A DNA stretch of 64,000 nucleotides, from assembly GCA_037176885.1 (NCBI GenBank), contig JAWWNJ010000119.1:620001-684000 (forward strand), written 5' to 3'. Each line of letters begins with the position of its first letter. Within the stretch, counting starts at the first letter, position 1. Positions 45,429 to 57,872 of this stretch are shown one piece after another. Origin of the DNA: Favolaschia claudopus (taxonomy: Eukaryota; Basidiomycota; Agaricomycetes; Agaricales; Mycenaceae). Position numbers and translations under genes: made by a program. The notes beneath the pieces were generated by a model. The model did not search any database, was not told the origin of the DNA, and was given only the letters and a program-made list of their open reading frames with translations.

Positions 45429-48400
45429 ATGGCTTCGCAAGATAACACGCAAAAGCGGCGCAGGATGGCTAATCCGTGCGACATTTGTCGGCGTCAAAAA
45501 GTGCGATGTACGGCGAACACACAACTTCCGATCCACCTATCAATTCACTAAAAACCTGGCAGGCGACAGCTCTGTTATGCCTGATGGGAAGTGTACAAAC
45601 TGCAAGAGGTGCGCGCGAGGCGTTACAATTTCCTTCGTTTTGATTGATGAGGAATTGATAGCTTCAACTCCGAATGTACACACAATACCCCTCGGGGGAG
45701 GGTTAGTCGTCTTCTATTCCATTTGCCTCTCTTTCGCTAATGAAAATCACTGTAGGGAAACAAGGGTACCCGACGGTACGGTGGTTTGTATGCATGAGCG
45801 CCAAGCTCATGGCATTCGCAGAGTTCGGACAGAAGATACGGATCCCGTCGTGATTCCTGAAGAAACACCCCAAGTTCACAGTGGAGCGAAGATAGCCCAA
45901 TCTGCTTCCCAAACTTTGCAAAAAGAAACAACCCCACCGCGAGCAACAACAAAGGAGATCGTGGACGGTCTCCTGCGAGAGATTTACGCCCCGCCGCCAG
46001 ATCGTGAATCGGCTGTCACACTTCTGCTCGAGGTATCCCGCTACGCCCGAAGCTTGGAGATGGATCTGGATGCTAGTCGACAAGCACAATCACCGGCTAG
46101 CTCATCGGATAGCGGATCGAGCACGACCGCTATATCGACTTCGTCACTTGCACTCGAACCCGATCGGGGGTATGAACAGACTGGTGAAGAAGTTCTGGTC
46201 GATATACAGAAACTTCCGGAGCATATCAAACGGGTTACGCTGGATGGCGCTGATCGCAGGTTTTTCGGCAAGAATAGCAGTATTGCGTTCCTCAATGCTG
46301 CTGTGAAGCCATCTGGAGGTCTCCCTGGACCGCGTTTGACCAGGCCGATTTACTGGACTCCCGTACCTGTGAGTTTGTTCTCAGTTACTAGTGGCTGATC
46401 GAAGTCGCTCACCTATTTTCTAGTGGGAGAATCCTCCAGACCCTCCCGTCAACTACGAGTTCCCGCCGGACGATCTCCTACAAAATCTAGTCAGCATTTA
46501 CTTTCAGCAAATCAACATCTTCTGGCCCATATTGCATCGCCCGTCCTTCGAAAAGTCTCTCGCGGATGGCTTGCATCGCCGGGACCCTCTTTTTGGCGCG
46601 GTTGTGCTCGCGGTGTGTTCTGTGGCGAGCAGGAATTCGCCTGATCCAAGGGTTCTGCTGACTTGCGAGCATGGTGGGTTGAGCGCTGGATGGAGGTGGT
46701 TCCGACAGATTCGACGTCCGTTTACGGGGCAGACTGTGAAAGGCGCAACGCTGTATGAGCTTCAATTGTGCTGCGTACGTTTTCTGTCATACCCTTTGTG
46801 CCTAATCAGTGTTTCATTCCTCATTATTTTTATTTTTGCAGCTATACATCACCTTCCAACAATCCTGTGGCCAATACGAATGCTGCTGGATCCTCTGCGG
46901 CACCGGCATCCTCCAAGCCCAAGACATCGGCGCCCTCCGTGCGCGCTCGCCCGATACACCACCTTCAATCGAAGACGAACTCATCAAACGCGTGTGTTAC
47001 TACCTATCCATATTCGATTCCGTCTCGTCAGCGTGTTTCGGGCGCCCGAGAGTCCGCCTGCCGGATGATCTTGCGCTGCCTGTTGCGTGCGATGACGAGT
47101 GGCTGGGGCATCCGGATGCACGGGTGGCGTTTAGGCAGCCGGAGGGAAGGCCGGCGGTGGGGGAGTTTTTTAATGCGTATATTGGGCTGTTTAGGATATT
47201 TACGTTGACGTGGAGGGGGGCGGTGAGTGGATTTCGTGTTAACGTTATCTTGGATGGGAGGGTGGGAGGGTGGGACGAGAGATGAGAGATGATTGATGGT
47301 TCGTTTGTTTAGGGCACACGCCAGGATTTTACCGGGACGAGAGTGTTGGAGCCGGAGACGTTGGCGGAGCTTGAGTGAGTGGTCTTCGTCTTGACTCAGA
47401 ATATGTTGATTTTTACAGTAACTAACCAGTTCTCGCCTCAACCAATGGGCAAGGGAGATACCAGAACATTGTGAGTTTTGTATTTGCTGCATGCGTGAAC
47501 GATTTTGGGTGACGTTCTCATTTTCAGTGCTATGGAATCCATATCAAGAAAACGATGTTTTCTTCGCGCAGAGTGCTGGTGAGATCGATTCGATTATTTC
47601 AAGGTTGAGCCATGGTTTGACGGAACGACTCTGTTGCATTTAGCGTTATATGCAGCGTTTTATTATGGTAACGCACATTCTTTTCTGCGTGCATTGGATT
47701 TTCTTTTTGCTGATTTGGTTCGATTTGAAGTGCAAGTTCTGATCCATCGGCCGTTCATCCAGGCGAAGAGCACTTCGGTAAGAGTTTTCGTGCAATTGCT
47801 CTTGCGCTTTATCTAGCCATCCATTCTGTATAGGCGTTCAGGTCTCTCGCTATATGCACCAACGCCGCGAGATCGTGTGCTACCGTCGCGGGTGTGAAAG
47901 CTCGGAGAGCATTTGCGCCGAACTACTATTTCGTGGTGAGTTGTTTTGCTTCTTTCCCCACTACCTGCATTGGATTGCTATTCACCTGTATATGCCATAG
48001 AAATCCGTGTTCGATTGCGCCATCGTCCTTCTACTCAACGTCTCTGGTGCATCCAAGACCGGATTGACGCTGGATGTTGATAGGGAGTTGGTTGATGTGT
48101 ATAAGTTCATGGAGTTTTTGAGGTTGACGGAGTCGAGGTGCGTTTGTTGTTTTTGTCCTTGTCATTGTACAGGAATTCATGCTATGCCGAACGACAGGTA
48201 TCAGAATGCGGGAAGGCTCTAGTAAGTCGAGTGTCTCTGGACGTTTTCTTTTTTTGATCTGATTTGATTTCCAGTGACTGTCTATGCGAAGTGCTGAGTG
48301 CGAGCAAGCTTCCTCTGCCCCCGCAATCTCCCGTCCAGCTGCCTCCTGCTCCTGCTAGCACCAAACCTGTCGACGAATTAACAGCAGCAGCACCAGGCCC

Positions 48401-48764
48401 ATGGCCCGAATTGCCAATGGCAGTCGAAGAGCTCGGCAGCTTGCCCATCTACGAGTCGTTCCGGTTGGGCGACGCGCAGCAAGATGTGAACATGCGTGAT
48501 ATTTCTTTTGCGGAGGTGGATGCGGGGGGGTTGCCCTATCAGAATTATACGAATATTAAGCCGTTGAGTGCGGAGATGGATACGGATCATTATTTGTGCG
48601 TTGCGTTTCTCTGTCGCTCCTTTGACCTCGCGAGGGAGGTATTGAAATTTGACGCTGACTTGTTTTATTCTAGGTCGTATTGGATGCCGTATTTGTCGAC
48701 TGTGGATGGGGTGACGCAGGCGATGCAGAATGCTAGTAGTTTGGTGGCTAGTTTTGATTCGTAG
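45429..48764 (+). CDS. Zn2Cys6 transcription factor with fungal_trans domain
   Basis: A nuclear DNA-binding regulator. The start MASQDNTQKRRRMANP leads into CDICRRQKVRC, which is completed across an intron by the exon with KCTNCK and, after another intron, FNSEC. The six cysteines fit C-x2-C-x6-C-x9-C-x2-C-x6-C. A linker follows with a probable helix (SRYARSLEMDLDASRQ) and a Ser-rich stretch. The fungal_trans region opens PPDDLLQNLVSIYFQQIN then FWPILHRPSFEKS, and continues through YITFQQSCGQYECCWILCG, AQDIGA and SACFGRPRVRLPDD. The last exon ends QNASSLVASFDS at 48764. Around a dozen introns are needed; the joins near 45690-45790 are the least certain. It could regulate nearby genes, but its targets cannot be read from the sequence. 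Confidence 0.9.
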
Positions 48765-49323
48765 AATCTATTTATTCCAGTTACTCGAGAGACTGCCAAA
48801 GCTATATGTGCGTGCAATGCATCTGTAACTCCAATAGCATCCATGTCCTCGACGAGGCCAACTTCGCTGACAGTTCAAGTTATGTGTTGGGGGCTATCAA
48901 TGTTGAAATTTGTAGTGGTGGTTCACCCGATTGTGGGGTAATAATCCTGTATCTCTATTAGACAAAATACTGGGGTATATATACCCTTGAGAACAATGTA
49001 ATATATTACAACTATAAATAAAGGTAACGGTAAGAACAATAAGAAACTAAACACAGTGATTGCGTTGCGCGATTGACCCCCTGGAAAGACGTTGTGCTCG
49101 GTTGGCATCTTGTAGAATTCTGTAAGGATACCCACCCGCAGGTACTACTTGTTTGTCTTCCGTAATCTTGCAGTTCAGACTGTGGACCGCGCGAGTATAA
49201 TACATCGCCCCCCCCAGCGGAGAAGAGTACTAGAAGAGTTCCATTGTTCAGTGTTCCGCTGTGTGTACAAGCCTGTGCGTAACCGTAACTAGGTGCCACA
49301 AGCCTGTGCGCCATGATACGGCT
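48765..49323. other. Intergenic region
   Basis: No supported gene. It contains the 3' flanks of two converging genes. Confidence 0.45.
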
Positions 49324-49666
49324 TCAAGCTGTTTCCTTCCAACATTCAGAACATCCATCCCTGAAGAAACCAACTTCGTTGCGGGTGATATGCTGGTGGC
49401 CGATCAACAGGCCATCCGCGTTGGAGGCAGAGTCCGCAGGCTGAATTCGAAACGAGAAATAAAAAATGTCGCAGGGATCGTAATAAGTACCAGTGGTGCA
49501 TGTCAAAGAAATAGAAAGGAATCCGTACCTCTCGAGATTCTGAGGGAGTGCGCAATGCAACCACCTCTGTAGACTTGGAATGTAGGATAATGGGCCTCGG
49601 AAGAGCGGCGACAAAAGCCTGAGGGACGATGATGATGAGTGCAGCGAAGAGCTTCAAGTGGTTCAT
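49324..49666 (-). CDS. Small secreted protein, about 85 residues
   Basis: Two exons. The first gives a clear signal peptide (MNHLKLFAALIIIVPQAFVA) and then LPRPIILHSKST. The intron (about 49441-49528) joins SESRE to PADSASNADGLLIGHQ, and the protein ends GFFRDGCSECWKETA at a TGA (49324-49326). The mature part has only two cysteines, in CSEC. No family is recognised. Size and signal peptide fit the effector-like small secreted proteins common in fungi, but a role in host interaction is only a guess. Confidence 0.5.
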
Positions 49667-50210
49667 GTGAAGCCAATCTGCGCCGGGGCGGGGAGTTGAA
49701 GAGAGTTAGTTGAGATTCCTCGGGCGACTTGAAATCGTTGCTTTTATACGACGCCAAGCACTGCGTCCATGCTGGGAGCCCGACCCGGATGATAGTTCAG
49801 CCCAATACAAGTACAGGGTTATCTTGGATTTTCGAGGTCTCCAGGCAGGGTGCAGCTTGCAGCTTGCAGGTTGAAGCCGAATCACCGTACCCGGGCTCAG
49901 TGACGAGTTTCATGGCGTAGTATAAGTATGGCGACACTTGGTTGGTAAGGCAGACGCGCGTCGATCGCGGCGCCATAAGGGTGATCATGAGATCTAGAGA
50001 TAGTTAGAGTTAGAGTGTTCTTACTTACTTGGGCTGAAGGAAACGTGAATGAAGCATCGTCAAGGGTCATTGCAATTCGTAAAGTCGTAAGGGTATCAAA
50101 TCCACTGTGAATAATCGTAAGTAAAAGTTCCGCGCATCGGTCACTCGCCCTCCATCCCTCCGGGACTCCGGGACGCTTACGGAGTGACACACGCTCCCCA
50201 CCGACAGGAA
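49667..50210. other. Intergenic region
   Basis: No supported gene. A minor local repeat (GCAGCTTGCAGCTTGCAGG) occurs near 49853-49871. Confidence 0.4.
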
Positions 50211-51490
50211 CTAATGCGGCCCCTCCAACACACTCTCCTTAATCTCCTCCAACTCCTTCCACCCAGGCAACCCAAACCTCCTTGGCAGCCCATCCCAAAA
50301 CGTATCCAGCGCATGCTGATGCGCCGTCCGCATCGCCGCCATGCACCCCGCGCAGACCTCCCGTTCGAGCTGCGCAAAGTCGGCGGGGGTGAAGAGGGTT
50401 AGGGGGAAGGAGCCTGGGAAGGCGAGATGATGAGTAAGGAAGTATATCCCCTTAGAAATATGACTCGGAAGAGATGAGAACGGATAACGCACCTGACCCC
50501 GAATTATTCGACGACGACGAGGAAGAGCGCCACCCCTCCGCCTCCTTCCTGAGCATGAACCGCGCCTGCGTGCACCTCCACTTCCCCGTTACCCCATCCA
50601 GCGTTGGGCTACGCAGACTCCCGCTATCCGAAGCACCCCAGTTATTATTCCTCCCGCTCAGCTGGCTGGCATTGTCAGGCGTCAGCCCACCCCCACTGCT
50701 ACGCTGGCAGGAGGGAATGGACGCAGGTTCCCACAGGAAATTGAGGATGTCAGCCGACGCGGATTTGCCCAGCAATATCGACTGCTGGATGCACATGAGC
50801 TTGTCGGCAGGGCTGAGTTCGATGTGCGTGGTGTGTGGATCAGCGGCGGTGTCGTCAGCAGTGTTGTGATTCGGATTGTGCGACACGACATCCACACCGT
50901 TGAGAATCTGGGCCGGCGTACAGAAGGCACAGACGCGGTAGAACGCAAGAGGGATGATCCAGTCCAACGACATTTCGCGTGCGAAGAGGATGACGCGGAG
51001 CCATTCTGGGCCCTCGAGCGACCACGAAGCGGAGCCGGGGGAAAATTCCGTGGGGTCTGAGGGGAAGGCGGAGGAGAGATGTGCGAGGGCGCGTTGGCGG
51101 AGGGATTCGACGCGGTATTTGGTGCTGAGGCGGATGATGCCGGAGAGCGTGGCGAAGTCGGTTTTCGCGGGATACGGAGGGAAGAAGCTGTTTGTCGGGT
51201 TGAGTGAAAGATGAGAGGAAGAAGAAGCAGCAAACGCACTCGTAATCGAATAAAGCTTTCAGAAAACATCGGAGATCGTTCTCTCCGTCTGAAAGTTCGA
51301 CTACAGGACAACCATCGATCTGCGGCGCGTCCTTGGATTCAGGCAACCCCAGGATATCGCGAAAGGCGGGTGACCGGTCAGCCAGGAATCCGCCGTAGAT
51401 ACGGAACGATGAGCCTCCAGCGCGGAGGACAAGGGTGCCGTCTTTGAACCAGAGACCGGAGGAGGAGCTGTCTTTGGCGGAGGCGGACAT
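50211..51490 (-). CDS. BTB/POZ domain protein
   Basis: Three exons. The start MSASAKDSSSSGLWFKDGT at 51490 leads straight into the BTB fold: LVLRAGGSSFRIYGGFLADR, SPAFRDILGLP and VVELSDGENDLRCFLKAL. The first intron (about 51183-51241) joins FDYD to FFPPYPAKTDFATLSGII, then RLSTKYRVESLRQRALAHL, the usual helix after BTB in basidiomycete proteins. The middle is low in complexity (runs of Ser and Asn near 50490). The last exon has FAQLEREVCAGCMAAMRTAH and ends at a TAG, 50211-50213. Such proteins mediate dimerisation or adapt substrates to cullin-3 ligases; the specific role is unknown. Confidence 0.88.
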
Positions 51491-52301
51491 CGTCGAGCGC
51501 GTCGGGAATCGCGATGGGAGGGCTGCTGGAGTGCAGACGGCGACGAGGAGGAACAAAAAAAAGTGGACGACGAGGAAGCCCTCGGCTCTTTCGAAGTCCT
51601 CATGGTTGATCGGGATCTTCCGCACTTCGGCTGTTTGTTCTGTGTTGAAAACGAAAATCGAATATCAGCATCGCACGTTTAGGTGCTTGTTTTCATTGAG
51701 ACTATCATCCCGAAAGAGAAATCGTTGTGGACTCAACTCCAAAACGCTCCCTCAACGTGACCTCGGTCCCAAAAATCTTATACGGAGGCTCTTGACGGCT
51801 AGTTTATGTTCAACTACGGAGTCGAGGCCACATGCTGAGGTTCTAGAGTTTGTCCACGACGGGAATTACACAGTCGAGGGCAGCCGGTGAAGAGGTAGCG
51901 AGCTGGGTCACGGGTGGGAGTGGTCTGACCGCCCTGCTCTAAATAATGGGAAGTTCGCTCCCGAAATTTCACCACTTTGACTCAGGATGAGGGAAATATC
52001 TCGAGTCCGAGTCAGTATCCGGGACAAACTAACACGGAGATTGACAAAATTGACAATCCTTATCTAGCGAGGGCCGGCAGGGGCCGGCACAAAGCTCAGA
52101 TAAAAGTTTACTTACTGGTAGAGCCTGGTTGATTTTGGGGACTCGGAAGAGACAGAGGGAGGAGGAATTCTTTCAGAAGTCAAGCCGGCTCCGAGTTCTG
52201 ACGAACGCACGCGTTTTTCGTGAAACGGAGTGGAAAAGATCGTTAACATTTCATTATCATCAGTTCATAAACTCTTCATCGGGTCCGAATTTCCGCCCTC
52301 A
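51491..52301. other. Intergenic region
   Basis: About 800 bases with no supported gene. A short string CATCGCACGTTTAGGTGCTT at 51671-51690 resembles part of the 40-kb repeat core (CATCGCAC...GGTGCTT), possibly by chance. Confidence 0.4.
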
Positions 52302-55111
52302 TCACAGAGAAACAATCCGCGTTCCAAATTCCGCCACCGGATACGCCAATCCCTCTCCAGGGCAGCTCATAAACATTAACGACGGAGGAATTTCCAGCCG
52401 ATGGGCTAATGATGCGACAGCGGCGGGAGTGAACGCGCCTTGTACAATTATCTAGGAGGGGTCGGGAAATCGTATTACTAGAAAGGACAAGACTACTCAC
52501 AAGATCGATTGTAATCTCGGGAAACGCCTCGTCCAATACTATCGACACTCGGGTCAACAATATGCCCGAAGACAAAAGAATTCTTACTCTTCGCATTGGC
52601 CTCTAGTTCCGACGGCAAATCCGTCGAGTCTGGTGAATCGGCATCCACGTCCCCACCACAAAAATGCACTATCTTGACGCAAGACGTCTCTTCACTTTCC
52701 CGAACGTACAGCAGCAAATGCATGATTTGATTGATCTGCCCAGTCGCGAAATATGAGCGACGGACCCTCAGAATCGCTCACAGAGAATCGCACCTCGTCT
52801 CCCTTGACAAGCACACACACTGGCTGCCGCTTCATCCTCTTGATTACCCTCGTCATCTGAGTTCCCCACTTCCATCGATGCAGCGCCGGATACTGGTCGT
52901 ACAGCCAATACAAGCAACGGAGAAGTTGTACTTGACGCTGTGTCGCACCAAAGACGAGAAGGACGCCGACAAGATAGGCGAAGAAGTAACTGCACAGAAG
53001 TAATCAAACCTGGTCCGTGCTGGCCAAAAAAAACGAAACAAAAATGTACCCTGCCGTTGAAGGATCGATCGCTACGTTCCCCACAAACACTACAGGCGTC
53101 AAAACGAACGTGAGAAGCAAAAGCGAGAGTCCGACGCCAGGCGTCCGAGGCATCCGACCACGATTGAAACGCAGCAAGAGTAACGAAAATGGGAATAGCG
53201 CCATCACTGTCAGCCAGACGAGCGAAAACCTGGCAGAATTCAATCAAAGCCGAACACAAAGATAGGGAAAGGCCCAAAGGCATACATCTTCGAAACGACC
53301 GCCAAACTGCCTCCAGTACTAGCATACAGGGCGCCAGCTACCGCGGTAAACATGACGATCGAGACGTACGGCGCGCCGCCAAACCGATCTGGAAATGCAT
53401 AGAGGAATACCTGAGGCAGCACGCGATCAGCCGCAAGGGATGCGAAGAGTTCATTTGCTGAGAGGATGCCTACGTGTGTAATCCGTCAGTGAACTTTATT
53501 GATTGGTGCGACCGCACGAAGCGAACACATACCTGTCAGGACACCACCGCACAAAACTACCACCGCATCGACAACAATCCATTTTCTAAGCCAAGGGCCT
53601 GCGGACTAGAGATCACATGAGCTCGGTGACTACATGACAAGGGAAAAAAATGCGGATCGAGACAAGAAAAAGAAAAATGGTTATACCCTCTCTGCTAACA
53701 AGCTCAGAACGTTGTCCCCGCCAAGTACCACATCCAAGGGTACCGTCGCCAACACTAAAGTGATCATTGACGTGTTGAGCACGATGGCTGGGAGGTGCAG
53801 GTTGCGCAAAACTCGCGGAAATGTTTGGCTGGGGTTTTTGAGACGGCCGATATAAGATGGCGTGCCTTGGAAAGAGAAAAATCAGCACATGAGCTAATAG
53901 AAACGAACCAGGTTCAAAGTTGTGAAACCAACGTACACTCAATCCCCGTCAACCCCAACATCCCAAGACAAAACCCATTGAACAACTGCCTCACAACACC
54001 GATCCGCGACCCAGGCTGCCCAACCCGCCAATTCTCACTCAACTGCGCATTGCCCGTTTTCCCCCAGTGCACACACCCCACTATCCCGAGCGCCACCATC
54101 GTCCCGAGATGGAAGGCTAACAGCACCGCAGCCAGCCGTGCACTCTCTTTCAAACCTGTGAGACTCGCAAGCGCGAAGATGACGAGAACGAGCGCTGCAC
54201 CGACCCAGCTGGGAAAGGGCAGTGCCACTTCACCAGAGAGATAGGTGGAAGCGGTGGCTGCCGAGACGGCGGAGGTTGCGGCGAAGTCGAGGAGGAGAAG
54301 GGCGGCACCGAGGAGGGCGATGGATTTACGCGATACGTTCAGACTGGAAAGTGAAAATTGACTTCAGCTGCAATCCTGCGCACAGGGGGAAAAAATCTTA
54401 CAGGTAGGAGTATGGCGCGCCGCTGATTGGAAGTGCCGATGCAAGTTCTTGCATAATTGGGCGCCATAGAAAAGGTATCAGAGTTGCTACAAAGAGCGAG
54501 ATGGGCGAACTGTAGGCGGAAAAGAAGTAAAAAAAAACAGATCATTCTTCGTGAATTCGAAGTCGTTACTCACTAGACCCCGGATACAGCGACCACCGCA
54601 GGTAACGCGTAAAATACACTACCAAGCACCGCGTTCCCAGAAGGCGCCGCCCCTATGAACTCTCCCAACAATCTCGCAGATTGCACATTGTGCATCCGCT
54701 GCGCGCCAACCCGGTGATCCTCCTCCGTCAGAGAAATGGCTGAGAATGTGCCCCAGCCAGCAAACTCGAAGTCGCTAGAAAGATTCAGAAAGCGCGACTG
54801 CGTCGAACTAATGAGTGTGTCTTTCAATCCACCTCCGCCTTGGGGACGCATGCGTTGTCGCCGAAGGATCACGTCGAATTGGGAGTCATGGAAGGAGGGT
54901 GGGTTTCCTGTGGGAGAAGGTTGTGCTGCTAGGAAGACGGATTGAATGGAAGTATGTGAGTTAGAGACAAAGAGACAAAGAGAAAAAATCGAAAACGCGT
55001 CAGAATCAAAGCCGAGGCCAGATATTGAAACCGGACTTGCCCATAGTGGTATCCCGCGCAATGGGTTCAATGGCGACCCAGGAGGTTGTCGCGTCGACGT
55101 CTAATTCGACC
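52302..55111 (-). CDS. APC-superfamily amino acid permease-like transporter
   Basis: Starts MVELDVDATTSWVAIEP at 55111. A hydrophilic N-terminal region follows (QFDVILRRQRMRP, then a Gly-rich turn), then AGWGTFSAISLTEEDHR. About ten to twelve hydrophobic stretches come next, including LGSVFYALPAVVAVSGVYS, SKSIALLGAALLLLDFAATS-like and SWVGAALVLVIFALASLTGL blocks, LFNGFCLGMLGLTGIE, and VDAVVVLCGGVLTGILSANE. The GLTGIE and GGVLTG blocks fit amino acid-polyamine-organocation permeases. After the last helix a cytosolic tail has RQPVCVLVKGDEVRFS, HLLLYVRESEETSCVKIVHF and a final PSLMFMSCPGEGLAYPV, ending at TGA 52302-52304. About eight short introns. Substrate is not predictable. Confidence 0.8.
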
Positions 55112-56139
55112 ATATCCTCGGCGGAGGGGAGCCATCGCGGCGAAGCCATTCAAGTCAAATTTGCGCTGGTATTCGGCAGCTGGAATGGCCGTCTTATAGG
55201 CAAAGCAGTAGCGTGATTGGGTATAAACGCGTGCTAGTCCAGCAACGACGTGTTTGCGCTGTAATCGTCGTCCAAAACGGTGAGGAAGAAGTGAGTGGCA
55301 AAGGACAAAGGGGATGATCTTTAACAGGCAACTGTGACGTAACGGTTGCATAGCGCCGTAATGAATGGAATTCCAACAATTTGGGGGCGGATTTCAACTG
55401 GTTTTTAGGCAAAAAGTGGAGGGGAAATTTGGAAGAGGAAGAATCCTATTTCTTAATTTTAGGCAAATTCCGGCGCCACAAGGGTGGATTAAAGCGATTG
55501 CTGTCAGCTGTATCGTGGGCCGAGGTCAGTGAGGGGATCGTACTCGAGACTCTTTTGAATGAGGCTACGAAAAAAGCAGGTGTTTGATAAGCTTCTGAGC
55601 AGCGATTTTAGCACGGGATATTTATGGTTCTAGGAATGAAATACTAAATGAAAGTGGGAAATAGCACTCAGCGGTGAGGGGGGCGTTTGTTCATGTTCAC
55701 CCATTCAACTTTCTGCCCCCGGAGTCGCCGGAAATTACTCTTATCACAAAGAGATGGACATACCAGATCACTTGGAATCCACCGCAAAAGGGGAGTGAGG
55801 GAAACAATTGCCAACCTCATTCGTCTCTGCCGTCAGTTCCATCAATTTGAGTTGAGGCAGCGGTAACCGTTTCTTTCTACCTTTCTGCAACCCAAGTCCT
55901 AGATGATTGAATGCAGTTTTAGTATAGCACTGCAGAGATCCATGCCGCAGCATCCGCGGATGAAGAGTGAGGGAGGCACAGCACAAATAGTGTACAGAAA
56001 ATGTCTTCGCTGCTGTGATTATTGAGGAAGTAAAGGTTGAAATTGAGTGGAACCTGCGGCGAAGGGGTCTGCTAGTGGAAAAAAAGCAAGCATGGCCAGG
56101 GAAGTAGTAAGGTTGAGCCGCACAAAGTTTAGCTTTGTG
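55112..56139. other. Intergenic region
   Basis: About 1 kb; no supported gene or clear repeat. Confidence 0.45.
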
Positions 56140-57000
56140 TTATAGCCTCGGCCCCACTGCCTTTCCAGCATTCAAGAAGGAGTGCGTCGCGGATAAAATC
56201 AGTTTACGCGTCTCCTTATCCCGCATCTGCGAATTCGAGAATAAAAGTAACGCTGGGCGCAATTTAGGAAGAGCCATACCTCACATCGCGCCAACCGCGC
56301 CCGCCCATCCATGAATATTGTCCGCGTCGCGACCGTTATCGTCGATCCGCTGATTGAATAATGACCTGCAAGTAAAAGAACAAAAGGAAGATACATACAG
56401 CGGCGCAGCATGGTGCCAATGTATGTTCATCGTATAGAGACACCTGTTCCGTCAAACCCTCTGGCTCGGCCGAGGAGAACCATGGCCGCTACGGTCGTTC
56501 TGCAGGCAGCCCTTCGGCAACTACCAGGCGGAGCAACAGAAAAGTAGCTCACGGGTCAAGCAAATAGGCAGCACATCCCCCGTGCAGTGTACCATACACA
56601 TTTGACATTTCTGCCCCCAAAATACCACTGGTCAGACGAAGTTTTCGATATCGCAATTTCATGCATCCATACCTTTCGTCACCTCAATCTCGAAAACCGC
56701 CTCACCCTCGGTGCTCCCCTGCTCGGAGTTCTCCAACACACTGAATCCTACCACCCGAAATCTCCTCGAAATATCCGTATTGAAGGGAGGGAACTTCGTC
56801 AACCCACTCCCCGTGCAAAAGTACGCGAAAATATTCGCGTTAATCTGCTTTTCCTCGTCCGAAACGTTGCCTTGAATTTGTTGCACGTCCACCAATACCT
56901 CTGGCAAGGAGTTCTGCCACGCAAGCCACTCGGGAGTCTTCGACGCCACGGTCATGGAGGTAAAAAGCAAGAAGTTAATAAGCTCGGAAACCCGTCTCAT
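56140..57000 (-). CDS. Hotdog-fold thioesterase family protein, possible frameshift
   Basis: Starts MRRVSELINF at 57000. The first exon runs to EIEVTK, then splices to EMSNVYGTLHGGCAAYLLDP, which carries the HGG block of PaaI/acyl-CoA thioesterase 13-like enzymes. The next exon reads TTVAAMVLLGRARGFDGTGVS, followed by MNIHWHHAAPL, an exon with YSISGSTITVATRTIFM and RLARCE, and a last exon (ETRKLILSATHSFL) ending at TAA 56140-56142. Every block matches the family in order. Between GTGVS and MNIHWHH the frame changes by one base (about 56433-56437) with no intron to explain it. So the gene is either broken, misassembled, or spliced so as to drop that strand. Divergent from the next thioesterase gene. 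Confidence 0.68.
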
Positions 57001-57062
57001 CCGATCATCACCGATTAATCACGTTCGGGCCAAACCTACGGCAAACACCGGCTAACAACATA
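57001..57062. promoter_or_regulatory. 62-bp gap between divergent thioesterase starts
   Basis: Two related genes start head to head with only 62 bases between ATGs. Unless one uses a downstream start, their promoters must overlap each other's transcribed regions. Confidence 0.4.
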
Positions 57063-57872
57063 ATGGCCGATCCTTCCGCCTACAATGCCCGTATCGCCCA
57101 CATCCTCCGTACACCCCTCCCCACCGCCCAGGTAACCTCAACCCAAGGAAACGCGCCTTACAACGTCAAAGAATCCGCCGTAAAATGGCTCAATATCTTC
57201 CACGCCCCGCCACGATGCTTCGCCGGGCCTTTGACGCGAAGAACCACTGTCACTGAAGTTTCTCTGGATCCAAATCCGTTGGTCGAAAATGGCAGGGTTC
57301 TTACCATGGTTTGTGAAACCGACGTGGCGGAAGGTAAGCAATGAAAGTTTCTGGCGTTTTCAGAAATGATAGGGCGGCGGGAGTAGAGATGCTAGATGGA
57401 CGGGGAAAAGCAAGTAATGCGTTCATTATAACGATAATAGACGAGTATGTTGATAAATCTCCAAAGATGATCCCTTCTTATATCTCACCTGTCAATAGAT
57501 GCGTCTCATCGGCCGTAACCACTCTGGATTTCGCGGAAGGCGGGCCTGGTATATCAGGCGTCTCTCTCACCCTCGATACCGTCTTTCACGGCTCCGCTGA
57601 GCGGTGAGCGTCTTGTCTGTATCCACAGACATGAGGATTCCAATTTGCACTGCAGAGGTGCGAGACTTCGGTTCGTAAACAAAACCCTCTCAGCCGCCAA
57701 CGGTGCGCAATCATGCAGTTGCCAGGTTCGTCAATTTTGATTTTGGTAGAATCCACTCGACGATAGACCTCCATTATAATAGGTCTGGGACTTGACGAAC
57801 CAACGACTCGTCGCAACCGCCACTTTTGTGGGCATGCAGTCATCTCTCCTGACGGCTCTTGCGCGCTTATGA
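57063..57872 (+). CDS. Hotdog-fold thioesterase-like protein, atypical active-site loop
   Basis: Starts MADPSAYNARIAHIL. Exon 1 ends CETDVAEG. Later exons give MLDGRGKASNAFIITIIDE, joined to CVSSAVTTLDFAEGGPG, then ISGVSLTLDTVFHGSAERGAR, LRFVNKTLSAANG and VWDLTNQRLVATATFVGM, with TGA at 57870-57872. The order matches the paralog across the divergent gap and acyl-CoA thioesterase 13-like proteins. The position of the usual HGG before the DE(C) helix reads KASNAF here, so the catalytic loop is not conserved. The intron after exon 1 (about 57333-57388) is the least certain join. It may be a non-catalytic or altered-specificity member. Confidence 0.72.
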
